Assembly: GCA_946894095.1 (NCBI GenBank)
Contig: OX335645.2
Coordinates: 17,321,001 to 17,385,000 of the forward strand
Direction: 5' to 3'
DNA length: 64,000 bases
Origin: Incurvaria masculella
Taxonomy: Eukaryota; Arthropoda; Insecta; Lepidoptera; Incurvariidae
Positions 36,851-47,769 of this stretch are shown here, piece by piece. Below the pieces are notes generated by a model that did no database searches, had not been told where the DNA came from, and worked only from the letters and a program-made list of their open reading frames with translations. How positions within the stretch are numbered: the stretch's first letter is position 1; the number at the start of each line of letters is the position of its first letter. The position numbers and the translations under genes were made by a program.

Positions 36851-38279
36851 CACTACAAAAATTCACCTGTCTACAGTTTCAAAATACTCCATCCGGTATC
36901 TATCTACTTATTAATTTGACTGAAAAAGCGTTGAAAAAATTTTGAAAAACTTTCGGTTGTCGTGCCGTATCGTATTTGGCCGACATGTTTCGCCCCCAAC
37001 GAGACGGAGGCATCGTCAGGACACTTCATCGCCGTGGAGTCAGAGCATAGAGAAATGGGAAACGGGTGTGTGTCGAGTATCGATTCCTAGCCGCATGTGT
37101 GGCTTCGGCAATAAGTCGAGAAATTGTACAAGTGTTGTCACTTGAAGCTGATGAACTTTCGTGGCTACGTTTTGTAAAAGTAAAAAGTAAGTGATCAACC
37201 ACAGCTTATGATTTACATGAGCAAGACACGTGATTTATATTAAAACAATGTTTGAAATATTCTATATTACCTTCGTGGAAGGATTAACGTGTAAAGTTTT
37301 AAGTTATTTTAATTACTTAATATACTTAATTAAAATTATATAGGAATATGACATGTATGTATGTATAATCGACCGTGAAGAACATATTGATTGAAGAAAG
37401 AGCCCAGTAAAAAGAACTACTTTACAAATATACTGCAAGGCTGGACCCAAATCAGCTCCGATAATGAAATCAAACCTCTTCGATTTTATTATTGCGACCA
37501 AGAGGTTTTTGGGGATCAAAATTCCAACATGTACTATATTAAATATTAGGTGGCCCTTTTAATATTTTTCAAACGAATCTCAATACCACCGGTTTTACAT
37601 TCAAGCCACCAAATCCGGAGTTGAATGATCAAATTCAAAGTATGGTTGGTCTGCGAAGACATCAATAATGTGTTTCATGCTACACAATGAGAGGAGAAGA
37701 GGAACTAATCCGTAAGACGACATCGATCAGGCCAAATCTGGCTCGTGACTTCAATCAAATCGTCCGTTCCCCCGCCGCCCGGCACCGCAGCACCCGCCTC
37801 TCAGCACGATTCTCTCTACTCATTTATGTCCCATGTACATGATATGTACTTAAACTCTTTCAATTTGCGACTTTTCAATTTTCATTCCGTTTTTTAATTG
37901 TAATTATATGACATTCGAATCAAAACTATTTTAAAAGTTATATTATATTTCTAAAACATAACCTTAATACATTTCAATTATTTAGTCAAACTAAACTAAG
38001 TTAAGTCATAAACAAATCGATGATCCGCAGACTCTACTAACTCGGAAAAGGAGAACCCGCAAAGAAACTTAGTATGAAATATCTATTTTGTTTCTTTCAA
38101 TATTTATGAATACACTTATATCCTAAATGTTAGTGCCATACATAAATATACAAGCCAATTCCCCGGAAGGGTAAGCAGAAGTGATAGAGAACCTTCTACA
38201 CACTTTAGACCAGGACACATCTAAACGTTGGGGGAACGGCAGAACGTCTAAAATGAAGATCTTATAATATCATATTTTA
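36851..38279. other. No gene recognised
   Basis: 36960-37040 carries CATGTTTCGCCCCCAACGAG and GGCATCGTCAGGAC, which look like part of an interspersed repeat. A GC-rich patch at 37760-37800 is unexplained. Confidence 0.4.
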
Positions 38280-38880
38280 ACACAATTTTAAAACCATGCA
38301 CAACGTATAATCGGCATATCGTATACTTTTATACGTAGTGCATGAAGAAGTTTAAAAAATAAAATTACTTATTTCTCCATGCATAACGTATAATAGTCAC
38401 AACGTATAAAATTATGATCTTTATTTAACAAAAAAAGAAAACCATGCATATCATATAATCCAAAAAAAATGCATACGATAAGCGCCCTTATAAATATACT
38501 TTTAAAGCCTATACTCGCACTTTTCGACCGTCTCAATTAGCGTAAGGTGGCCTTTTAGCAAATTGTTACTCTTTAACAAATATCGATTCGTAGCAATTCC
38601 AGCTTTAAATGTATCGTTATTAGGACGCTTTATGCAGTGCTTCTTGGCATATTATAGGTTCTGCATGGTTTTTTTTTTGTGAATTCACGTTAGGAATATT
38701 ATACGTTGTGACTATTATACGTTCTGCATGATGCAAAGAGTTGATTCTATTCTTCATGCGCAACGAATAAAATTATACGTTGTGAATATTATACCATATG
38801 CATGGTTTTGATTTTTTGGAAAAAAATACTTTTATACGTTGTGAATATTACACGTAGTGAATACGACTCTAAACGTTCTT
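38280..38880. repeat. Palindromic cluster of ACGTATAAT / ATTATACGT motifs
   Basis: Left half carries CATGCATAACGTATAATAG then TCACAACGTATAAAATTAT; right half carries the inverse, TTATACGTTGTGACTATTAT and ACGTTCTGCATG, repeated several times with variation. A ~170 bp centre without the motif separates them. No ORF. Confidence 0.7.
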
Positions 38881-39325
38881 AAAAACTTTGTAAAACGCTT
38901 CTTTCATTGAACACTCATTCGGAAAAGTACTGTGTAACTATAGTAGGAAAAAATACTTTCAGAATATTATAATGCTTTATAATTGATTACAATATTTCAT
39001 AACAGTATTGCAATAAACTTGACAAACAATTGAATAATTAGTACCTACTTGATTTGTGCTCGGTATAATTCAAGCAGAGAAAAGTGAACATGCTCCATGC
39101 CTTCCCTGCTCCATTAAATAACTTATCCGAGAAATTAACCAAAGTAGGAGAGCACCGTATCGAGCTTGTTGCATGGGAATAGTTATTCTATATTTGAAGC
39201 TTGGTTTTTATGATAGAGATGACAGGCAGCGATTCCGTCAAGCATTAGAGCGTCAAATATTTTCTCAGAACGTGGTACTTTCTCCATCGTGAATATCATA
39301 AAAACTGTTGAGTTTATTTCTTCTT

Positions 39326-39360
39326 CTTGATTGACAATACCTTTGGTATTGTCAATCAAG
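39326..39360. repeat. 35 bp perfect hairpin
   Basis: CTTGATTGACAATACC, loop TTT, exact inverse. Confidence 0.75.
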
Positions 39361-39814
39361 ATTATATTTTAATTTAACTTTTAACTTGATTGAACTTATA
39401 TTGAATTGAACTTATATTTTAGCTTGCTGTAGAAACAATAGTAGCTTAATGGAAACAAGATACCAACATTAATCGGCCCAAATTAACGTAAAGTAAAAAA
39501 GGGAATGGAGGGTACTTAATTGAATGATTTTATAAGGACTATACATTGAAGGTTGTAAGAAACCGCAGACCTACATAGCTGACAGCCAGCATCGGTGCCT
39601 TTATACCATTCGTCGGTAATATGATCATAATGTGGCTTAATGACTCCATTCGACTATGGTCGGACGGAATGGAATGTTATTTAATTATATGCGCACCAAA
39701 TGGAACATTTTTTGAGGTGAAATATCTTGAAGATGTGTGCACGCGATGGGTACACGCCTTTACATTTTAATGATGATGTGTATTTCTTTATGTATACAGA
39801 AAACGGTAATTATA

Positions 39815-40362
39815 TTAAGGTTGGCCTTTTCCGGCGGGACTAACTCATTCGCGGGCACTGTAAAAAACCGTGCTCTTGCACTCTGGGACCTTCTCTGTTT
39901 TCAAAGAAAAAGACAAGATCCGTTATGAGGAGGATGCAAAATGTCCAAAAAGCAGACAATACTCATAGTGTTTGGTTTGGTAAGATTTACGCAAAATCGA
40001 ATTACAAAACAACTTACAGCTAAAAGTAAATCACGACCGCTGTAGTCAAAAATCAAACAAAAACCAAATTGATGATAAAACTTCATGGTTTGATGACTAA
40101 CCTTTTTAAGATGTTTTTATTTTATCGTAGAGTAATCCACGTCCAAAGTTATTGTATAAAACGCGCGAAAAATTCGAACTTTCGGACCTTATAACTTAGA
40201 AACTAAACACTATTTTACAATGTCAATGGTCATCAGATATTAGGTTCGATCAAATAAAGCTGTTTCGAGTATAATTTTGGATCTCTGATAAGAAATATTC
40301 GCATGACCTTTTTCACGTTTGTATTTGTAGAACGGGGAGTTGAGCGGGAAGGCCCACCTTAA
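39815..40362 (-). mobile_element. TTAA-flanked MITE, family 2, copy C
   Basis: Inverted copy of the family at 16006 and 60607, more diverged. Ends TTAAGGTTGGCC and GGCCCACCTTAA; internal landmarks include TTGTATAAAACGCGCGAAAA and GGTCATCAGAT. Confidence 0.83.
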
Positions 40363-41625
40363 ACGCGGCATATGGCTTACGCCAGAACCTCCCATAAGAG
40401 GTGCCCGACGACGCCCATGGGCTTCCGAGATTTGAAGGTGGCTGCCAGAACCATACGGGTCGGCCATGTGTTGCTTTGCACCATGTTTGAAGGACCCCAG
40501 GGTAGTACTTTGGGAGAAATACCTCGGCAGAGAGTCCATTCCTTAGTTTACGGACCTAGGAAGGATCTAAAGAATCGGTGGATTCTTATTTTTGGAAGGT
40601 CGACAGTGAATGGGTGCATCCCTGCCAGCTTTGAGCGATTGTAGAAAGTTGACTTTGGGACAGCTTTACGCAACTCGAACATTTCCCATGGTAGAAGCGA
40701 TATAATCACATAGAACATGTAGATACCCTGCATACATACCCACCCATAGATAGTATGTTTAATCAAGTATTATTTTATTAATTTCATTATTATTGCTGGT
40801 ATTTTATGCCATGAACCATGGCATATCAAATTAACGAAACTTGTAACATTCTGGAAACAAAAATTGACCAACTGCGATGTCTTTAAGCCTAAAACTAAAC
40901 GGTTCCTGAGTTTTAGTTGGTTAGAAAAAATAAAACATGATTTTATGTTTCCTACCAATCATGAGATCATGGTAATAATTACTTACAATCGCTCTACGCG
41001 GCAGTAACATCCATCAGTAGCCAATTCATCTTCGTGGAATGTTCCAACAATGCCACAGATCACTCTGGGCGGGACGGGCAGCGCGTGCGCAACAAAAGAT
41101 GTTCCGATACTATACTTAGATTTTGTAACGAAACGCTATTTTTGAGAGTGCTCCGAATTAGTTCCACGAAAATAGCAGGCATGGACTGTTCAGTAGCAGA
41201 ATGCATTATTACCTGTAGACTACGAATTCGATATTATTCTTTTAACTAATAATTTTCATTAATAGTTTATTATTTCCCTACATAAAACGTTCTAAGGTTT
41301 ATAATGTTGCTGCATATAATATAATAATTGTAATTGTAAAACAATTATTATTTGTAATAAATATGCCACAATTTTTTTCTTTATATTTTTACTGTCTAAC
41401 CCGAATACGGCTAAGAAAAATGTGAAAGTATTAAAATTATGAAAAGTTCAGCAAATATGCTGTACTTCATGATACTTTTAGTATTCTAATAATTCTGTGA
41501 ATTTAATTGATTGATTTATTACAAATCAGGCAATGATATAATTCGAAATATAGCCTACAGAGAAATAAGAAGGTACTATTATTGTAGAAAAATACCGAGG
41601 ATATTTCGATGATTTAAAATACATA
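40363..41625. other. No gene recognised
   Basis: The plus ORF at 40372-40644 begins at the MITE edge and has no known motif. Confidence 0.5.
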
Positions 41626-41919
41626 CTATGATCCAAAAGTTCCGGGATTTAATAAATAAAAAAAAATGTGTTAATTTTTGGATACATTTATTTTATCACC
41701 TTCAAAATAACAACCGTCTGAAGCGATGCACATACGCCAACGCTTAACCCATTCTTCCATACACTTTTGATAGTCCGGTGAAGGAATGGCTTTCAATGCC
41801 TTCGTCGCATTTTCTTTTATTTCATCGATGCTCGAAAATATCTTTCCACTAATTCCGTAATTTAAGTTTTGAGAACAGGAAAAAGTCACATGGTGCCATA
41901 TCCGGAGAATGGCTGCTGG
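41626..41919 (-). pseudogene. mariner remnant 2, C-terminal part and end
   Basis: Minus strand reads SHSPDMAPCDFFLFSKLKL (third catalytic Asp region), then after a frameshift SSIDEIKENATKALKAIP, EWVKRWRMCIASDG and YFEGDKI, a typical mariner C-terminus. The end CTATGATCCAAAAGTTCCGG is an inverted match to CTATGATCAATAAGTTCCGG at 44590. Confidence 0.85.
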
Positions 41920-43923
41920 ACCGAACCGTTGTGGCAAGGCGTGCCCTCAATACCTCCTCCAAGTCTTGCAAGCGAACGCTGACTATGACCAAGTTTAAGC
42001 ACGACCATAAAATTGGCGAGAGACTAGTGCGCTGCCCGTCAGGCAGCCGTGCATTCTGGTCTCTCGCCAATTCGATCCGTCGTAACTTCTGCCGCTCTGC
42101 TACACCTCCCCTGGAACGGTCTGATGGATCACTCGCTATCCTCGCGAAGGAGAAAGCGAATATTTTTGCTCGTCTTTTCGCGTCTAACTCAACGTTGGAT
42201 GACCAGGATGCAGCCCCTCCCTCGATATCACACTGTGGGTTTTCGATGAAGGAGCCGAGGATGCACCCTAGACTGGTATTCAAATGTTTGAGGACGTTAG
42301 ACACTTCGAAGAGTAGTGGTCCTGACGGCATTCCAGGCATTGTGCTCAAGAAGTGTGCCCCTGAGCTGACACCGATAATCACCCGTCTCTTCCGTCTCTC
42401 CTTTACCCGGGGTATCGTTCCCTCTTGCTGGAAGAGAGCCTCGGTCCAACCGGTACCAAAAAAGGGCGATCCAGCGAGCCCCTCCAACTATCGACCCATC
42501 GCGATAACTTCTCTTCTGTGTAAAGTTATGGAGCGCCTTATCAACTCTCAGCTCCTAGCGTACTTAGAAGCGAATAAACTCCTGGATGACAAGCAGTACG
42601 GTTTCCGAAAAGCGCGGTCAACCGGAGATCTTCTAACGTACGTTACGCATATATGGGCCGAAAGACTGGACAACTTTGGGGAGTCGCTGGCAGTGGCATT
42701 GGACATCTCCAAAGCCTTTGACCGTGTTTGGCACCGGGGCCTACTAGGCAAGCTCCCGTCCTTCGGCATTCCTCCCAAGCTTTGCTCATGGATCGCCAGC
42801 TTTCTGTCGGGCCGCTCCTTGTACGTTGCCATCGATGTTGCGAATTCGGACGACTTCCCGATTGGGGCTGGTGTACCACAGGGCTCAGTGCTGTCACCAA
42901 CGCTATTTTTAATCTTCATTAACGATTTACTGTCCCTCGGCATGATACACAGTTACGCTGATGACAGCACCGAGCATGAGGGGTATGTCAGGGATTGGAG
43001 AAGCAGAGATGCACAGCCCATCGAAGCGCAACGTTCTGTGGTAAATAAGGTAGATGCTGTTCTCGATAAAGTAGCCAACTGGGGCCAGGAGAACCTTGTC
43101 GCCTTCAACGTTCGCAAGACCCAATGCTGTGTTTTCTCTGCCAAGGTAGAACCCTTTCCGCTCCTCTCAAGTTTCCAAGGCAACGTAATACCTGTCTCGG
43201 ATCACCTGGACCTACTGGGCTGCAACATCTCCAAAGACGTGGGTTTTCGGCGTTTCATTGAAGCCAAGGCCAAAATTGCATCGCAGAAACTGGGGATCCT
43301 ATACCGTTGCAGAAGGTTCTTTTCACCGGTACAACTACTTCTTCTTTATAAATCACAGATAAGGCCGGTGATAGAATACTGTAGCCATATATGGGAAGGC
43401 AGTCCCCAGTACCTGCTGGCGTCCTTGGACTCAATTCAGCGCCGAGCGGTCCGTCTAGTTGGGGACCCACAAATCACCGCTGGCTTGGAGTCACTGAGCC
43501 ACAGACGGTTTGTGGGGTCGCTCAGTCTGTTCTACAGGTACTACCATGGACGTTGCTCTGTGGAACTTGCATCCCTCATTCCTCCCCATCCTACCTATAT
43601 CCGGAGCACCCGCCGCAGAGAATCAGAGCACCCCCTTGTGGTTGACATTAGGCTTCTGAGAACGAACCGTTTCTCAAACTCTTTTCTCTGCCGCACCGCC
43701 AGGATATGGAACTGTCTACCGGCGGATGCCTTTCCTCATACCTATAACCTGGGAGTTTTCAAACGTAATTTGAATAAGCTCGATAGCCCAGCCATAGTCC
43801 GCAAATCCGCTGGCATGGCGCCTCGCTGAGCGTGGTTTCGCGAGGCGAGGTGTTTTTGGCTTTTCTGAGCACCTTTGGTCCTCAGCACAGCCACCCATAC
43901 CGGTTTTTCAAAAAAAAAAAAAA
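41920..43923 (+). mobile_element. 5'-truncated Jockey-type LINE with poly-A tail
   Basis: Coding part as described for 41931-43829, a ~80 bp 3' UTR, then a poly-A run at ~43909-43923. The 5' edge is placed where the minus-strand mariner coding sequence stops (SHSPDMAPCD, ~41915). No clear target-site duplication seen. Confidence 0.85.
41931..43829 (+). CDS. Jockey-clade LINE ORF2 (reverse transcriptase), 5'-truncated
   Basis: Open for 632 codons with no stop. The frame is open a little upstream too, so the first ATG is not a true start. The endonuclease half of ORF2 is missing. Reverse transcriptase motifs in order: SSGPDGIP ~128-135; NYRPIAITSLLCKVMER ~186-202; QYGFRKARST ~222-231; ALDISKAFDRVWH ~256-268 (first catalytic Asp); GVPQGSVLSPTLF ~314-326; YADD 342-345 (catalytic pair); thumb KSQIRPVIEYCSHIW in the last third. 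The C-terminal RIWNCLPADAFPHTYNLGVFKRNL is typical of Jockey-type elements. RT copies LINE RNA at a nicked target. The element is dead because truncated, but the uninterrupted frame suggests a fairly recent insertion. Confidence 0.9.
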   Translation: MARRALNTSSKSCKRTLTMTKFKHDHKIGERLVRCPSGSRAFWSLANSIRRNFCRSATPPLERSDGSLAILAKEKANIFARLFASNSTLDDQDAAPPSISHCGFSMKEPRMHPRLVFKCLRTLDTSKSSGPDGIPGIVLKKCAPELTPIITRLFRLSFTRGIVPSCWKRASVQPVPKKGDPASPSNYRPIAITSLLCKVMERLINSQLLAYLEANKLLDDKQYGFRKARSTGDLLTYVTHIWAERLDNFGESLAVALDISKAFDRVWHRGLLGKLPSFGIPPKLCSWIASFLSGRSLYVAIDVANSDDFPIGAGVPQGSVLSPTLFLIFINDLLSLGMIHSYADDSTEHEGYVRDWRSRDAQPIEAQRSVVNKVDAVLDKVANWGQENLVAFNVRKTQCCVFSAKVEPFPLLSSFQGNVIPVSDHLDLLGCNISKDVGFRRFIEAKAKIASQKLGILYRCRRFFSPVQLLLLYKSQIRPVIEYCSHIWEGSPQYLLASLDSIQRRAVRLVGDPQITAGLESLSHRRFVGSLSLFYRYYHGRCSVELASLIPPHPTYIRSTRRRESEHPLVVDIRLLRTNRFSNSFLCRTARIWNCLPADAFPHTYNLGVFKRNLNKLDSPAIVRKSAGMAPR

Positions 43924-43963
43924 GTGAAATATCCACTATTTCGAATATTTAGCGGATACTTAC

Positions 43964-44040
43964 AGGTAATATGATATTCCTGAATGTTTTTTATGTCTCG
44001 TCAAGTTGTTTATGCATCATTTTACAATGCACGACGGCAT
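43964..44040 (-). pseudogene. Broken THAP-type first exon
   Basis: Minus-strand ATG encodes MPSCIVK, a TGA stop, then CINNLTRHKKHSGISYY and two bases before a strong donor CCT|GTAAGT. The C-x4-C spacing, GIS[YF][YH] end, and splice position and phase equal those of the exon at 47690-47769, but codon 8 is a stop. It lies between the LINE poly-A tail and the N-terminal half of a mariner remnant. Confidence 0.5.
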
Positions 44041-44202
44041 ATTCAATTACAATTCGATCTTTCGTCAAACTCGCCCGCGACAGCTAGCGACGCAAGACTA
44101 AAATGGCCGCAGGTTCTGTCAAGATGACACGCCCCCCGCGGCACAATTGTGATAAGGCCATTTTTTTAGTTCCATTCGTTCTCCTGTTATTTCTTCACCT
44201 CC

Positions 44203-44590
44203 ATGGTTCAAGGGCGTCCACGACGAGGTGCATCGTCTACTTCTTTGAGACCATTTTTGAACGACGAATACCACTCGTATACTCTTGTTTTTGAGAGAGC
44301 AGAGTCCCCGTAGGCTTTTTGTAGCATTTTGAATGCATCAGCACAAGAGATTTCGTTGGAAACACAAAACTTCAAACAAATTCTTTGTTCAATATTTTTT
44401 TCCATTTTGAAATGCGACGTACTTCAAAAACTTGATTGATATAAACAGACGCCAAACAATTACTAATGATATTTAATATTTGACATTTGGCAGGAGTGTC
44501 AGGGAAAGGTGTACCAACCTGAGAAAAAAAATCGAATCGGTGAAGCGTTTTAAATTCAAACTACAAATTCCCGGAACTTATTGATCATAG
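44203..44590 (-). pseudogene. mariner remnant 2, N-terminal part and end
   Basis: Minus strand from ATG at 44405: MEKNIEQRICLKFCVS, CADAFKMLQKAYGDSALSK, VYEWYSSFKNG, APRRGRP, then a stop. This is the mariner N-terminal helix-turn-helix. About 185 bp of UTR leads to the inverted end at 44590. The ~220 residues between RGRP and SPDM are missing and replaced by the LINE plus ~270 bp of other DNA (43924-44202). Confidence 0.85.
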
Positions 44591-45964
44591 TGTATATTTC
44601 TGGGCATCCGGCACTTGAACGGGCAACAGCAGGTGAGTAACCAAGTGGAGTGCAATATTTGGGAAGTGCATTGATTAACGATCGCTGAGGTGATTTCTCG
44701 GATATTCTTAGCTTAGAATAATAGCAACCCAAATCTAATGACCAGAACTGGCAAATCTAACGCACATTTTTGTAAAGTTTTTGGCAGAATAACGTATATC
44801 TGCCAAAAACTTTTGAAGCACTTTTCCTATTTAAGGGCAGTTTTTGAACATCCATCCAAACTTCAGGCATGATATTTATACTCACTCTAAGAAACTTAAA
44901 ATCTCAATAACTCTGTGTTATTTTTATATCAATGTGTTTGTTCACGTATTGGTACTCGAGAGCGCGGGTGACGGCGCTCTCCTGATCTGTTTCACGAGCC
45001 AAATATGTTTTTCATGGAACCTGGCATGGATGTGTGTAAACACAACTAAATGTAAACCGTTGCTGTGCATATTTATTTGCAAAGTAACGGTTGGACGGTG
45101 GGCGATATGGAAACCGTAAGTTTTCGAATACATAAATATGACTAGAATATTTAAAATAAATGTATATCCTACTAATGTATATCCTTCCACTACTCAGAAC
45201 CGACATGCAGGCCCGAGATAGAAAGAAGGTGCAATCATACATATTCAAAACAGCTACTTACGCCCATTCTAATATATTTCCATCTAACGGCGTAATAATC
45301 GAAAAAGAAAATCTAACCATAAAGTGTGTCTTATCTCCATATCTCTAGCTACTTGTCTTATAACGAATATTATGATATAAGATCTTACATCCCAAACCGA
45401 CTGCTACGGGACAACAGAGATTTTAGAATGAGAAGAGTTCACTATTTAAAGAAGAAAACATAAAAAAAAAAAACAGAAATACAAATACCAATGAATTTAC
45501 GCGAACCCTTTTATATAGGTCACGGGTTTCGATACAATCCATTCGGAGGAACCGCGAATAAACACTACGACAATGCGATTTGGTAATGAGGATTCACTTC
45601 TAATACCTACGACGTATTTGTTTTCTTTTCCTGTGCTGTATATCCCGAATCATCAATAGTTATTAAATATTTTTAGAAAAACATCACAGATTTTTCTCTA
45701 CGCTGATTTTTGTAATTAAGGTATTAATATCTACACTAAATTACCAGTTTCCAACGCGCCGCCTCGAAACGAAAGGGCACAAACAATCATTTGCATCTAC
45801 AAGAGTTGTTTAGATTGGAGATTTAAGCTTCGATTATAACGGGCAATAAAATCAATCTACCGACAAACTCGGATGCAGTTTATTGACTTCTTGCCGCTTA
45901 CGAAATTGATCTTTGGAGTTCTCTTACGGAAATGAGAAACATCCGTAAATCCGCTACTATTCCG
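44591..45964. other. No gene recognised
   Basis: Intronic, AT-rich; one small hairpin. Confidence 0.5.
44774..44814. repeat. Hairpin with 15 bp arms
   Basis: AAAGTTTTTGGCAGA and its exact inverse around an 11 nt loop. Confidence 0.6.
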
Positions 45965-46482
45965 GGAGGTCACAACATTTTTGGTCACGATAAGGTAAAT
46001 GGCTGAATCTGGGTTCACATGTTAGAGATCAACCCTCTGATGCTAAATATGTCGGTCTGCCCGTGCCAAGTGGTTGCGTTATCTAGATTGGCTATATAAA
46101 ATAGATGCTGGTATGTACCTGCTGATGAATATACTGATTGTCTGGAAACATTGATGCCTTTTAATTATGCAACAATAACCAGTCGGTTTTTTAATTAAAT
46201 ACTTAAATATACCTTAAGTTATATCTGTAACTACGAAATGCAACCAAATGTTTGTTCAGTTTTTGTATTGCTAAGCAATAATGTACTGATACTTTCATGC
46301 TTCGGTATTTGCATACATTTACCTTATCATATATATTTTTTGTCACCATAACCAGTTATCTACGTAACGCAACCACTTGGAATAGGCAGACTGACACATT
46401 TAGCTTCAGAGGGTTGGTCTTTATCCCGTGATACCCGTTTCAGCCATTTACGTTATCGTTACCATTTTTGTCGCGACCTCCT
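45965..46482. mobile_element. Non-autonomous element with ~140 bp imperfect inverted ends
   Basis: GGAGGTCACAACA at left and TCGCGACCTCC at right; arms share GTAAATGGCTGAA, CCAACCCTCTGA and CCAAGTGGTTGCGTTA in inverse order. Confidence 0.75.
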
Positions 46483-46803
46483 AGTCTATACTACGATCGG
46501 CACTTTGTTTTCTGAGGCTGAGAACATGGAATCAAATGATTCAAATATTATAAAAATTTAGGTCAATAGGGTAAAATATCAATTCACTTATTCGTCTGAA
46601 TAAAATTAATTCCAGAACTTTTTTTTCATTCCATTTACATTTTGAAAATATATTTGCATAGGAAACCAATAGACTTACTGATGCCGTGGTTGAGTTATTT
46701 TATTGATACTTTCGCCCGAAATCGATTTTACCACCTTAAAAGTAAAATTTATAATATCTGTGCCTAACACCTCCGGGCAAGCGACGCGACGTGGTGAAGT
46801 GTG

Positions 46804-47177
46804 CCTTCAGGGCCAAATCCGAAACTATAAGAAATTTCGAAAATATCGAAGTAATATTATACGAAAAAGTTAAGAAAAGTGTTAATTTTTAATAAACTGA
46901 TTAAAGTTTTAAATTATTCATACATTACTCATACCTTCATCAAAGTGTTCGCAATGAAACTCAACACACCTGAGCCCGTAGTCCCAGTTGTCACCTAACT
47001 GACAGGACTAGACGACCTATATTTAGCATCACAAATGTTCTTATTGAGTGCAGGTATGTGGTCTTATTTAAAAATTGTATTGTCTCTTCGCAGTCAAAGG
47101 TCAAGAGAGAGCAAAAAAAATGGCAATTTCTATTGTAGTTTTGCTATTTCTTATAGTTTCGGATTTGGCCCTGAAGG
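46804..47177. mobile_element. MITE family 4, copy with ~32 bp perfect inverted ends
   Basis: CCTTCAGGGCCAAATCCGAA...CTATAAGAAAT at left, exact inverse at right. A fragment resembling the end of MITE family 3 (CCCAGTTGTCACCTAAC) lies inside near 46982. Confidence 0.8.
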
Positions 47178-47689
47178 CTGACTTGAAAAATTCAACCTGT
47201 ATATGTTGGTATGTATCTAATTAAGTACTTGTGTATTATCATAACGCGAAGCGTGGAGCTGTCTCTTCTAATCTATCTATAAAGGATCTAAGCGATGCTA
47301 ATCCAAGCCACGGAATATTGAGGAGGCAGGAAGTGAAACGTTTGTAAATTTGTTGTAGGACCGCTGTTACCGTTTTACTTAAGACCTTTTTGCTTCGCGG
47401 ATGTATTACCGTCGCAATTGGCTATCCCTTCTTAATTAATAACCAAACAACAAATCCACATTTGTTCAGTTAATATGAACCTTAACGTAATGGATCTATG
47501 TTGGAATTCCAATACTGTTTGCAATCAAATGTTACGTCACTTTCGAACACGGCCGAGCGCTTCACACGCACGCAGTCACTAACAGAGTAGCGAGACATGA
47601 CCCGGCAAGCAAAGCGACGCCGCGACGCCATATTGTTTCGTAGTGTTTTTGTTGTAAGTTTTATCGCTATACATGTAAATGAAACTAAC

Positions 47690-47769
47690 CGGTGATATGA
47701 AACTCCGCCATTATGAAGGTTGTGCACCCGGCTGTCGCGTTTACACGTTATTATGGCACAGTACGGCAT
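47690..47769 (-). CDS. Candidate first coding exon of a THAP zinc-finger gene (partial)
   Basis: Minus-strand ATG followed by MPYCAIITCKRDS, then GGVSYH, then two bases before a plausible donor CACCG|GTTAGT. The layout M-P-x-C-x4-C followed by G-[VI]-S-[YF]-H is the N-terminal pattern of THAP domains, whose later Cys and His lie in the next exon. The sequence upstream of the ATG (47770-47900) contains a CpG-rich stretch that could be a promoter. No second exon (C-x2-H, then the AVPTIF-like motif) was found. It sits inside the SUEL-gene intron on the same strand. It could be a nested gene, a THAP-bearing transposon end, or a relic. Confidence 0.5.

Noticed and set aside
41849..42487. 212-residue minus-strand ORF
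   Set aside because: Mostly antisense to the LINE reverse transcriptase; only its last ~20 residues (SHSPDMAPCDFFLF) are real mariner sequence.
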